Assembly: GCA_009760855.2 (NCBI GenBank)
Contig: WPIO01000018.1
Span: 5,475,001-5,539,000 of the forward strand
Source of the DNA: Cristatella mucedo
Taxonomy: Eukaryota > Bryozoa > Phylactolaemata > Cristatellidae
Direction: 5' to 3'
DNA length: 64,000 nucleotides
In this document: positions 40,708-50,066 of the stretch, one piece after another
How the letters are laid out: every line of letters begins with the position of its first letter
Position numbering within the stretch: position 1 is the stretch's first letter
Made by a program: the position numbers and the translations under genes
The notes under the pieces: model-generated
What the model was told of the DNA's origin: nothing
The model's input: only the letters and a program-made list of their open reading frames with translations
Database searches by the model: none

Positions 40708-41531
40708 TTTATCCAAAAACGCGCCGGTTGTTTTTTCAACACTATTATTCGAACAATATTATATTTAAACAAACTCCATATCGCGTCTGTAGCTCTTCTT
40801 CTTTTTTCATCTTCTCCCTCACCCGGTTCTAGTAAATATCTAACAGTTGTTCCAAGTTCTAATAGTTTTTCCCGTTTTCCTACTTTTCTATGATATTTTG
40901 GTATATTCAGTTTTACTGATTCTTTTTTTATCACCTTTACAGGTTCTTCACCAATTGATCTTATAACGCTTTTATTTAGATAATCAATAATCTTTGGTAA
41001 ATTATAAACCCATTCCTTATTTCTGGTGTAATCTCCATTATTAATGTTTTCTAATTCCCTTTCATATTGCGCAATAAATGCTCTTTCTGCTACAGTTCTA
41101 TTCATTCTTTCAACAAGTGCAACACTCTTTTTACTAGTAGCTTCTATAACTTGTGTTTCACGTCTTTTCATCTCTTTAATGAATTCTCCTTTAAACTCAG
41201 ATCCAGGATCTACTGTTATCTTCCTTGGCCATTTCAATAAACTTTTTGTATAAATATCTATTATGGCTTATGTTACTTTTTTAGAAGACTTTGTTTTAAG
41301 TGGTCTTGAGTCTTTATACCTGCTAGCAACATCAATAAAACTCAAAGCATATTTATATCCAGAACCATTCGGCATATATAAAATGTCTACTTGATGATTT
41401 TCATTCGGTTCAACAGTATCAAAGAAACCTTTTGGAATTACTTTTGGTCTTGGCTTGAATATCTAGCTTATATCTGAATCTGTATTACATTTCCCTTTCT
41501 TTTTTCTTTCATTTAGAGTTAAAAATGACAT
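40449..41531 (-). pseudogene. Retroviral-type (rve) integrase, two in-frame stops
   Basis: DDE integrase, expected to insert the viral DNA into host chromosomes. Visible core motifs: HQVDILYMP (first Asp), ALSFIDVASRYKDSRPL, TVDPGSEFKGEF (second Asp) and VALVERMNRT (Glu). They are followed by a basic C-terminal region ending in FVREEL. The frame starts at ATG 41531 and is broken by TAG at 41463-41465 and TAA at 41268-41270, both in frame, so it is a pseudogene. Beyond about 40650 the frame is antisense to the convergent + strand gene and is probably not original. Polinton-type elements carry this integrase class. Confidence 0.85.
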
Positions 41532-41540
41532 TCTATAGAA

Positions 41541-41958
41541 ATGGAAATAATTTGTGAAACTTGTTTGACATCATTTAGTGAACTTGAATACTTAGAGTCA
41601 GGTCATCCAGTTTGCAAAAAGGTTAAACGAAGGCCAAAGTTAAAGTATGAAATGCGTTGCGATATCTGCGATTTAGATAGTACAGAAACAGAATTTGATT
41701 GTGGTATTTTAAGAAATAATAAGATAATCATTTGTGCAGATTGTTAATACGCAAAGAATAAGTATTCTAAACAAAGACCAACAAAGATATACTGTCTAGC
41801 AAAGAAACACTTTAAAAAAGGTGTTCCGAGTTATTCTGTAATCATCATTGTTTAGAACACGAATCAATAATGCATATCGCAAGACTATTTCCGCTATTAA
41901 AAGGTAAACGTAAAGCAACTAAACTAAACAAATTTACTGTCTTACTAGTTCATTTTTA
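41541..41958 (+). pseudogene. Virus-derived Zn-binding protein, broken
   Basis: The segment 41541-41747 encodes paired cysteines (CETC, CDICD, CADC) suggesting zinc ribbons. A stop at 41745-41747 is followed in frame by a basic stretch. After a shift near 41837, another frame gives CNHHCLEHE and a basic tail ending at 41958. Together these suggest one small multi-zinc protein with a stop and a frameshift. Its start lies 10 bp from the divergent integrase start, so the two probably shared a bidirectional promoter. Function unknown. Confidence 0.5.
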
Positions 41959-42823
41959 AATTTTAAGGTACTTATGTAGCTAATTAATAGATTAACTTTC
42001 ATATTTCCTAGACTATCAACATAATAATATTCTATCGGAACTCTTGTAAAGTGTGCATAATACTTAAAATCAGTTCCAGTCGGTGAAGTATTTATAACTC
42101 GTAAATCTCCTAATACTATTGTCATATCACTGCTAGGTCTTAGTTATATACAGTTAGACGATCCAACAACCATTGCACTTAGTATTATTAGTGGAGGAGC
42201 ATTTTTATTTTGCCAATAATACGCAGTAGAAATATTAATAATATAATTTATTGCTCTAGGACTAAATGTAAGGACAACAACTTCTATTATTTTTTAACAG
42301 TTCTGTCAACATAGGATTTCGTTGCAGCGTCTGAAGAATTAACAGGATCTGCAACATTGATGATAGAGTAATTATTAATATTTAAATTTGTTGTAGCAGG
42401 AGAATTCTTCAATGACACATCTCGTTTCAATCCACCATAAGTAACACAAAAATCATCAGGAAGAACTGTTGGTGTAGTGACACTAGAATTCCAATATGTA
42501 GAAGTAATAGCAAAACTATTCATATTTAAATCTCCAGTCATTGTATCTCCAGATTTCTTGACATAGTTTGATAACTGACTAACATTAACAGCATCTGTTG
42601 GATTAACACCTTGAGCAAGGTTTGTAATAGGTCTGTTTTGCATATTAAGTAAAGTACCACTATTTACAATAAAGTTCGCATCTGCATGTGCTTTTGTTAC
42701 AGCATCTCCAGCATTCACAGGATCACTCATATTAACAATTATATTTACATTTACATCAAGATCTGACAATATATAACCATTTATTCTACTTACGCATTCA
42801 TTGCAATGATGTCTTCGACTCAT
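41934..42823 (-). pseudogene. Phage-tail-fibre-like attachment protein
   Basis: The first 178 codons (42823-42287) contain three repeats of the type NxxDPVNxxDAVTKxYVD (about residues 29-51, 65-88, 154-176) and the fibre signature KSGDTMTGDLNM (about 90-101). These motifs are characteristic of trimeric bacteriophage tail fibres. An A-tract frameshift near 42290, and then an in-frame stop near 42145, separate a C-terminal domain of about 110 codons that ends at 41934. By family analogy it would be a receptor-binding spike with a C-terminal head. It overlaps the exonuclease gene end by 26 bp, as in compact viral genomes. Confidence 0.75.
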
Positions 42824-43631
42824 CTATATAGTTATTAATTACAATTTTTGATCTATCTAGCACTTCTTTAACAATAGGAAGTATTCTCGCAAATCTACAA
42901 GGATCATCTTCTTCAACTACTTGTATCAAACATCTTCTTATATAATACTTTATATCATAACCATTTACTTTTTTATTGTTAAATCTGCCATACTTGCTTA
43001 TAAAATCAAACTCAAAATCAAAATACTTTTCATATTTAAGTAAAAGCATAAAAATTGGTTCTCTAAGTGGCATATCCAAATCAGTATTAGGAATTCTTAC
43101 ATTACCAGCTGCTACGTAATCTAGCGGAGGTTCTTCACAATTTAATCCAGGAACAAAAATCTCAAACTCGGAGTAAAAGCATTCACTAAGTTTTAAAACA
43201 TGTAAACCTAATAAGCTTTGTGCGTGATATTGTTTTGGAATGAAGTCATCAATAATATTTCTGCTCCATAAGCATCTTATTTCTACTAAGGTATTGTTAT
43301 CTATTATTCCATCAGGAGAGTATCTGTATACACCATCACTACTAAAACAATCGTTTGCATTATCAAGTTTTACTTTTAATTTCCTTTCTAAAAAATTAGC
43401 TGCAATAGGTTCAAATACTTTACCGAATAAAATTGGTGGAAACTTCATGTTAGAACTGTTAGCAATATATTTTTTTAGTTTTCTATTGGCAATCAATTCT
43501 ACGTCTACTTCTATCTGATCTCCAAATATTAAATCATTTCCAAGCACCGAATAAGCCTCTAAGCCTCCAATATTCAAAGACATTGACTTTTTAAGCTCAT
43601 CTGAACCTTGTTTAAATTCAAATTTATTCAT
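42798..43631 (-). CDS. YqaJ/lambda-exonuclease-like PD-(D/E)XK nuclease
   Basis: An intact 277-codon frame. Motifs of the YqaJ-type recombinase/exonuclease fold: GKVFEPIA (Gly70, Glu74), YSPDGII (Asp107), LVEIRCLW (Glu117-Ile-Arg119) and QYHAQ (Gln134). In related nucleases the third motif is usually E-x-K; here it is E-x-R, so activity is uncertain or the Lys was lost by mutation. Enzymes of this kind resect double-stranded DNA ends for recombination-type replication. It lies between the capsid and fibre genes on the same strand. Confidence 0.75.
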   Translation of the reverse strand: MNKFEFKQGSDELKKSMSLNIGGLEAYSVLGNDLIFGDQIEVDVELIANRKLKKYIANSSNMKFPPILFGKVFEPIAANFLERKLKVKLDNANDCFSSDGVYRYSPDGIIDNNTLVEIRCLWSRNIIDDFIPKQYHAQSLLGLHVLKLSECFYSEFEIFVPGLNCEEPPLDYVAAGNVRIPNTDLDMPLREPIFMLLLKYEKYFDFEFDFISKYGRFNNKKVNGYDIKYYIRRCLIQVVEEDDPCRFARILPIVKEVLDRSKIVINNYIDESKTSLQ

Positions 43632-43643
43632 TATATTTATGGT

Positions 43644-45345
43644 TTAAATTTTTAAAATGTCAGTTTCATCATAAACAAATGTTCCTTTACTGCAAGTAAA
43701 TGGTGAACCATTACCATTAGAGGTAAACTCTGCAGTATTCCCACAGATAGTTAAATGCTGCAAATGTAAAGCGCCTAGAAAGAGATTAAGTTCTCTGAGG
43801 GCGCTTTATCAAGTGCATTATTATTATTATTATTATTAAATAATGAGTCATAATGTTTGTAGCGTTAATTGCAGGTTTACCAGGTCCACCAGCGCCAACA
43901 CTACCAGCATCTGCTGCATGAGGAATTTGAGCGTTAAACTCAATACTCACATCAAGTTTGGAGGTAATTCTTAGAGGTTTATCATTATATTGTAAATCAA
44001 TTACATGAATTGGGTAAGGAGGTAAACACTCAGGAAAAGTAACACCAACTGGCTCTATAAGTTCATTTAGTCCAAGATATTGTTTTCTAAACTCTGTAAA
44101 ATCTAAATATGCTGTCGAACACTTTCCATCTCTAGGATATCTGCTTCTAGCAACTGTTGGATATTGTTTTGAACCAACAGCAAGCGCAGTCACATTTTTA
44201 ATATCGCAGTGATTGTATGTGCAAGTATTTCCAGTATAATCATTATATTTGTTTGTGTTTTGTGCAGCAACAATTATCCACCTAACTTTAGCAATATTAT
44301 TTTGTACAGATAGAGTTCTAGTATATTTTAGACCTTGGTTGAAATTAGTTAGTGTCATATTTTCATAACGTCTGACTCTTTAATTAAATCTAATTTTCTT
44401 TACTATTTCACTTGATACATCTGTAAGTGCTCTTTGAATGCTTTCTTTAGGAGTAACACAAGGAACCATTAGTCTCATCTTTGACATACTAATTTTGAAT
44501 CCAGTCCAAACTCCTTCTCCATTTGCTGCAGCTCCTCCTCTTGCTGCAATCGCGTTTGTAGTATTAGCAGCAGCTCCTGATGTGCAAGTCATAATAGCAT
44601 CAAAATCACTACCACCGGTGCGTGTCATTTCAAGTGCAAACGGAATATTATAAAGAATTTTATTTATGTCAGCACAAAATCCAGACAGTCTTGAAAGTGG
44701 AAGTGAAATACTAAAAGTTCCAGGATTATCAGCTAAGGTATTTGAGAGTCCTCTTCTGTATATAAAACCATTATTGTTAGCAGTCGCTAAAGATGCTGGC
44801 TGACTTAGATAAGGATAGCTTAAAGCATTGATAGCGAGTCCTCCAATATTGTTGGCAGTTGTAGGATAGAAGTCCTCTATTGAAGCCGCCTCATCTTTTT
44901 TCCAGCCAGTTGCAGGTCCCTCTGTTCTGTTGTAATCATTTGGATAAGTGAAATATCCCATAAGAGTTGAAACACTTCCAGGCCCCTCTTTTAATGATCA
45001 GCTTTCTATTTCCTCAGCACCAAGTCTAATTCTCATTGAACTACACATCCATGCTCCAGCATTGTTAACAAGAGCAGCAGCAAGGTTTTTATTAGGTGCA
45101 TTATAAGCACCATTAGCAGCTGTCTGGACTTTTAGCTGTCCTTCAAGCAAAAGATAAGCATCAGATAAAACATAGCATAGTTTTTGTTCACCAGGAACAG
45201 TGAATGTGACTAGTTTATTTGCAATATCATATGTCTCATTTCCATTGCTTTGATAAAACTCTCTGTATTGATAATCTTTAATCTTATAATTAGGAAAACT
45301 AGGATCGCCTAACTCGAGTATAGTGTCAATCGGTGCACTTGCCAT
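43644..45345 (-). pseudogene. Probable double-jelly-roll major capsid protein, broken
   Basis: One reading frame runs from ATG 45345, interrupted by TGA at 44998-45000 and TAA at 44380-44382, both in frame. A LINE 3' tip (43753-43845) interrupts it near the 3' end, and about 35 codons continue beyond it to a stop at 43644-43646. The total is roughly 540 codons. The beta-rich composition, Gly/Ala loops, the block PPYPIHVIDLQYND and the terminal LDVSIEFNAQIPH strand are what one expects of Polinton/PLV-type hexon-like capsid proteins. The assignment is from motifs and context, not a database match. The gene cannot produce full-length protein. Confidence 0.68.
43753..43845 (+). mobile_element. 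LINE 3' tip inserted in the capsid gene
   Basis: CTGCAAATGTAAAGCGCCTA, GAGGGCGCTTTATCAAGTGC and an (ATT)n tail. The viral capsid frame resumes on the other side, so the insertion happened after the virus entered the genome. Confidence 0.9.
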
Positions 45346-45372
45346 TTCTTCTCTATATAAAAAAGTAAAAAT

Positions 45373-45966
45373 TTATTTCTTATTCTGAATGTATAAGCCA
45401 GCACCAATTTTTTTCATGTATCCACCATATCCACCAGGTCTTGGCATAATAGCAGGAACAGCAGATTTTTCTTTTATAACTCTTTCTATTTCTTTGTATG
45501 CTTTTGGATCATTTTCTTTTAGCGTTTCTGAATAATCTTCAGTTTCAGAGTCCTCAATCTTTGCTTTGCATTTCTTCTCAGGTTTAAGTTTATCAAGCAT
45601 CGCTCTTTTTATTTCAAGATCCATCTCTTTCATCTTTCTATCATAATCTTCTTCTTTTTTACGTTTCTCTAACCCATACTCAAGTTCTTTCTTTCTTCTT
45701 TCTTCATCAAGTTTGTCATCAAGATCTCTACGCTTGTTAGCATATTCCTCCTGGTCAATCTTCTCTTTCTTTGCTTGCAACTCAATTAGTTTTCTTGCTT
45801 GATGCATTTCAATACCCTTGTTGGCAATGTTCATGCTAAGTCCAGTAAGTCCAGTGAGCACAGGTGCTGCTTTACCAACGCAATCAATGATCTTGTCAAG
45901 TACACCAGAGCCATGATATTTTCCGCCAGTTATCCTACCATGACCAATTCTAGCATAGCTGCTCAT
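45373..45966 (-). CDS. Small coiled-coil virion-type protein
   Basis: An intact 197-codon frame. The N-terminus holds RITGGKYHGSG then a hydrophobic helix (about residues 30-52). The middle (about 60-135) is a highly charged Lys/Glu coiled coil. The C-terminus is Gly-rich with GGYGGYMKKIGAGL. ITGG followed by K fits the adenovirus-type protease consensus (M/I/L-x-G-G/x). By position just upstream of the capsid gene and by these features it could be a minor capsid or core protein; this is inference. Confidence 0.55.
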   Translation of the reverse strand: MSSYARIGHGRITGGKYHGSGVLDKIIDCVGKAAPVLTGLTGLSMNIANKGIEMHQARKLIELQAKKEKIDQEEYANKRRDLDDKLDEERRKKELEYGLEKRKKEEDYDRKMKEMDLEIKRAMLDKLKPEKKCKAKIEDSETEDYSETLKENDPKAYKEIERVIKEKSAVPAIMPRPGGYGGYMKKIGAGLYIQNKK

Positions 45967-45972
45967 CCTATA

Positions 45973-47702
45973 TTATTTCGAAATTTCTAAAGTAGCTACA
46001 ACATCTGTAATAGTATTTATTGTATTTCTATTTTGATCTGTTAAATTAATTTTAATACTACTCACACCATCAATATCTCCACGAGTAGGCAAGAATAAAA
46101 CGTTTGGAACATGTACGCCAACCTTTCCTCCTGGATCAATATAATCAATATAATTAAATATAAAGATGATGATTGCTCTAAAAATCCTTTCTTATGTTCA
46201 ACATAGTTCTTACTAGGATTGACTAGATCACAATAAATGCTTATCCATTTTACGCCAGAGTTGTCAGGCAACTGCATTTTATTCCAAGCTTTATAAATAC
46301 CAGAGAAGTACATAGCTTTCTCTACTGATTCATATGGCGTTCCTCCAACCATATCAGTATCAAACGAGCCTTGTAAATTTGAACTAAAACCCAGAGTATC
46401 TCCAATAGAGTTGATTATTCCAGAATTTGTTCCGAGTAGTACAATATAGTCTTGACCAACTTGCATCACTATCTTATCATCAATGTCAACAGTAAATCTT
46501 ATACCGTTTGTTGGAGGTCTAGCTGTTTGATTTAAAAGTGCTTTTACTCCAGATAAAGCATTATTTAAGTAAGTGGCAAGTTTTTGAGCGTCGTAGTATC
46601 CAGCTGGGATTGCAATAGAGAAATTGTTAGTGTTTGTCATATTTGGTCTATACCAAAGTATATTGTTTACTCCAGTAGTAATATTTGATATTATTCTGTT
46701 TGTATATGTCAACTCAACTCTTCGCAATCCTATTTTGTTATAGCCAGAATCAGATCCAAGCATTAACGGTGGAACAAGAGTTTTTGAATCAGAACTAGTA
46801 GTTCCAGTTATTCTTATAGACATTCTTATATTATACTTCAATAATTTTCTATTACAACAGTAATCTGCTGTGATCCAAAATCTAGAACTTAAATTTTGAT
46901 CTGTAATAGTAGTCAATATATCAGAAATAGAATCTCCAAAAAGATTGTGATATTCAAGAGTATTCGGTTCATATACCATTTGTTCCCAAGGATAGAAATT
47001 ATAAGCAAAACTTCTTAGAGCTTGCGTTTCGATATTATTTATGTAGCTAGTTCCACTCGCAACTAAATTACAGTTTATGAGAATTAAATTCAAGTCAGAA
47101 ACAAAAACTTCACTCTCTGAAATAATTTTCTCTCCAGGATCTACAACTATTTGTGTGAACTGTTTTCCAGGAGCAGCATCGTATGCAGATAGTGGAAGTG
47201 TCTTGTATGTTGTATAAACAGTTCCAGTAAATCCTAGTAGTGGAGCTATGGTAGATTTAACAGCAGCAAATGTAAACCCAGCAGGCATAGTAATCCAAGA
47301 ATTAGAAGTAGCAGTATCAATGCCTAAGACAAACTTATCATTTCCCGATAATACAACATAATTACTTATTGTATCTGCAATACCAACATTTACATCATCA
47401 GACACAGTAGCATATATGCCAGGCGGTATTCTTACTATTCGATCAGATCCACCTGTAATCCTGTAAACAAAAGTATTATTTGCAGATGTAATTTTTTTAA
47501 TAGAATTAGTTTCGACAAACTTTTTGAAGCATACCTTAAACCTTTTATTCTTAAGCTTGATTGGGTTATTGATGTTTATTCTAATAGGATTAGTAGTTCC
47601 ACTTATATTAAAAACGTATCCTTCCTTACCTGTAATGGTATCTTTTTTGATTGACTCAACATTTTTTAGAATGTCCTTAGCCACACCAAGAAGATCCGAC
47701 AT
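45973..47702 (-). pseudogene. Large virion structural protein with duplicated domain
   Basis: Open from ATG 47702 for about 515 codons, after which the frame shifts within a repeated GATTATATT motif near 46135-46160. The original C-terminus continues in another frame to the stop at 45973-45975, so the longer frame ending at 46062 has an artificial tail. Two related halves are visible: RIPPGIYATV...LLGFTG (about 91-160) and AIPAGYYDAQKL...TLGFSS (about 365-441). An N-terminal RITGGS is a possible adenain-type cleavage site. Similar IPxGxY proteins occur in Polinton-like loci of invertebrates as I recall; a penton or other minor capsid role is plausible but unproven. Confidence 0.6.
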
Positions 47703-48020
47703 TTTCTATATCATATACAAGTTTATTTATTTTAGCAATGTATGACTTTGGTACTTTTCTAGATTTTACAAGGTAATCAACAGCAGCACTAATAAAATTT
47801 ACTACTCCAGTGTTTCCAGCAGCAAGCTCACGAATCCACAATTCTATCTTATCAAATACTTCTGAATCATTCTTTACAACTAATGGAATTATTTCTATTC
47901 CTTTACCAACTTTTGGTCTTAAATAATCTTAAACTCTTTGCTGTTTTACGCTCCTTTTTTTCTTTTTATCTAATTCTGTAACAGCATTGGAAATATTTTC
48001 TTCACTAAGATTTTGCACTC
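47677..48020 (-). pseudogene. Truncated virus-derived ORF
   Basis: A reading frame with an in-frame TAA near 47935 continues to the stop at 47677-47679, overlapping the start of the next gene in another frame. It encodes a basic stretch (ELDKKKKRSVKQQR), then a helical segment with WIRELAAGNTGVVNF and YLVKSRKVPKSYIAKI. The upstream part is lost where the AT-rich block meets host-like sequence at about 48030. Family not recognised. Confidence 0.5.
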
Positions 48021-48039
48021 CTACTCACTTTTCAACTCT

Positions 48040-48330
48040 TGCGGAGAGAATACGTATCCCGCACTTAGGCTACCTAAGTCTATTGTGGGGAACGACCCGA
48101 ATGAGACGAGGAGCCCGAACCGGAGCCTAGACCCTGACCGGAGAACTAGGGCTCCACTTCCACCTTAACGGCAGGAATACCCCACACACGCCACCTTAAG
48201 CACTCATGCGGAGGAAACACGTCTCCACACTTGGGCTCCATGCGTCTCTAGGGGCACAGCCCAAATACACAAAGGAGCCCGAACCAAGGAATATCTCACA
48301 TACCACACCAACTACGTCTATTTAGCACCG
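48040..48330 (+). repeat. Diverged direct repeat next to the viral block
   Basis: Two approximately 145-bp units share ACTC.TGCGGAG, ACACGTCTCC or ATACGTATCC with CACTT.GGCT, and GAGGAGCCCGAACC or AAGGAGCCCGAACC. They are diverged. Class unknown. Confidence 0.55.
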
Positions 48331-48603
48331 GCGAATCCTTATGCCGAGGCCAAGTGCGAGCTCGCGCACACAAAACACAAAAGAAACACGAAATGCTAGC
48401 TCGAGCGTGATACGACCGTTTTCGGTGGAGTCTGCCGAATCCTCCTAGCCCTGTCTCGTCCTGTCCCGTCAATCGCCGGCGAACAGCCCGCCCTCCTCCC
48501 TCGCTTTCCGAGAAACGAGTCCGACGGCGTCGAAGCGAAGCCGAAGAGAAGAGCCGGACAAAAGACCAAGAGCGAGCGTCGCTCGACTCTTAAATACCTG
48601 GCT

Positions 48604-48822
48604 GAGACAATGGGGCAAGAGCGTAGTGGTATTGGGCCCGACACCGTGGCCCATTACGGTAAGGAATTAATACCGCCACTAGGCCACTGGAAGGACACCC
48701 CTGTCCAGATTGAATGCCGAATAGGTTCCAGACGATTCTCGTTGGACATACTTATGGCCGAGGTTGACAGGCCAGCCGACGTCAATCAACAGCTCCCGCG
48801 GGTATCCGACATATTCTAAAGG
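48604..48822 (+). other. Possible retroelement protease fragment
   Basis: The frame 48610-48819 encodes a segment with IPPLGHWKDTPVQIECRIG and FSLDILMAEVDRP. This loosely resembles the region of LTR-retrotransposon aspartic proteases before the flap. The catalytic D-S/T-G is not visible. Surrounding sequence 48330-49500 is GC-rich with no gene recognised. Confidence 0.25.
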
Positions 48823-49519
48823 CCGAATCGCCACCGCTGGTCCCAGAGCTTCCTGGCTTGCTCTTAAGCTCTTGCTCTCTAACCGCACTGGCGCTCCTCT
48901 CTGGCTCACTGTTCCAGGACGAAGGAGTTTCTGCCCGCCGCCGAAAAGCTCCTGTTATCGCTAAAATTAAGCCAAGGCCAGCAAGGCGCTACAATCTTAA
49001 TCCTCATTTATTCACTGACCAGTCTTGCACCAACGATCGAGTGCCGCAAAAATTAATCCGGATAGGGGTAAGACTGCCTTATAAACGCAGCTTTATCGCA
49101 TAAAGTTCTGTCCGTAGCAGTTGCAGCATCCAAGCAGCCATTAGTAAACAAGTGCCGGACTACCTTTGTGGGCGTGGCCACACCTACCGTTGTGTTTCGC
49201 CCTAGCCGGACTCAAAAGTCACTCCGCCCGGCCGACAGGTGGCTGCGTACCGCCTAATGAGGCGCTACAGTCGGGCAGTTTCGGCTTATAGAGCCCAATT
49301 GTTTTTCGCCAGGTCAGCTGTGGTCATGTGACCAGCCAGTCCTGCAGCCAGACACCTTCTGCTTATCCAGCGGCCTGCGTGGACGCTAACCATTCTCCGC
49401 CTCTCTCCTTTTTATCTTCGTCTCTCCTCTACTGGTGCTGCTGAGCCTCTTCCTCGACGGCTACTACATCAGTATGCACGCTCGACACATTTTTTTTGGG
49501 GGGGGGGGTCTTCGTTCTC

Positions 49520-49720
49520 TCTCTGCTGCCACTAACCACATTGGCATGCTGACACTGTGCATGTCACCCTTAACCATGTTATTCATGTTGTTTATCAAGC
49601 ATGATATTACTCACCATTCAATTACGTTTCCCTTTGCGGCAAACGCAAAGCGTCTAGAAAGAGATCGAGCTCTGTGAGGGCGCTTTATCAAGTGCATTAT
49701 TATTATTATTATTTTTATCG
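49520..49720 (+). mobile_element. LINE 3' end
   Basis: GCCACTAACCACATTGGCAT UTR, GCGTCTAGAAAGAGATCGAG, GTGAGGGCGCTTTATCAAGT and an (ATT)n tail. Confidence 0.85.
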
Positions 49721-49843
49721 TGCCCACGAACCCCCAACACCTCCATCGGCATCTCACTGGTTACTGGTCAGTAGGGCTTGCACGAGAAGCATAATTAAAT
49801 TAAATATATTTTAAAATATTCATTTTTATTATCTCTTTAAAGT

Positions 49844-50066
49844 TCATTCTCTCCTGGGTTCCTTCACTGGTGCCAAGTAGGGATGGTATACAATCCCATA
49901 ACCTCTAACGTCGGCTTCCGTGTCAGACGTTACCATCGCGACGCTGCTGTTGTGGTCTACTGAATTAGTGTTAATGGAGTTCCACCAAGGTAATTTGCCG
50001 GGCACCTGATAGTTTATTTTATAAATCACATGTCCATCCCTAATATAGTCTTCTGATTAAGTTGAT
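49844..50066 (-). other. Orphan ORF fragment of protein-like composition
   Basis: 61 codons (50029-49844), with a frame open slightly further upstream to about 50066. Contains YQVPGKLPWW and DVRGYGIVYHPYLAPVKEP. The composition looks like real protein rather than random translation, but I cannot name a family. It is probably a fragment of a mobile element or a decayed gene. The rest of 49721-50565 is unrecognised. Confidence 0.35.

Larger units (their letters stand above)
39660..48030. mobile_element. Integrated, degraded dsDNA virus (Polinton/adintovirus-like)
   Basis: About 8.4 kb of AT-rich, intron-less, tightly packed genes sits in GC-richer, repeat-filled host DNA. Content: two small + strand genes, an integrase, a Zn-binding protein, a fibre protein, a YqaJ-like exonuclease, a probable major capsid protein, a small coiled-coil virion-type protein, a large virion-type protein and a truncated gene. 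In-frame stops, frameshifts and a LINE insertion show it is old and inactive. No terminal inverted repeats, packaging ATPase, protease or DNA polymerase were found, so the copy is truncated. The left edge lies near 39655 and the right near 48030, judged from base composition and loss of frame. Confidence 0.85.

Noticed and set aside
39660-48030. Bacterial or phage contamination explaining the fibre gene
   Set aside because: The block contains an animal LINE tip inside the capsid gene and an rve-type integrase, and every large gene has decay typical of an endogenous copy.
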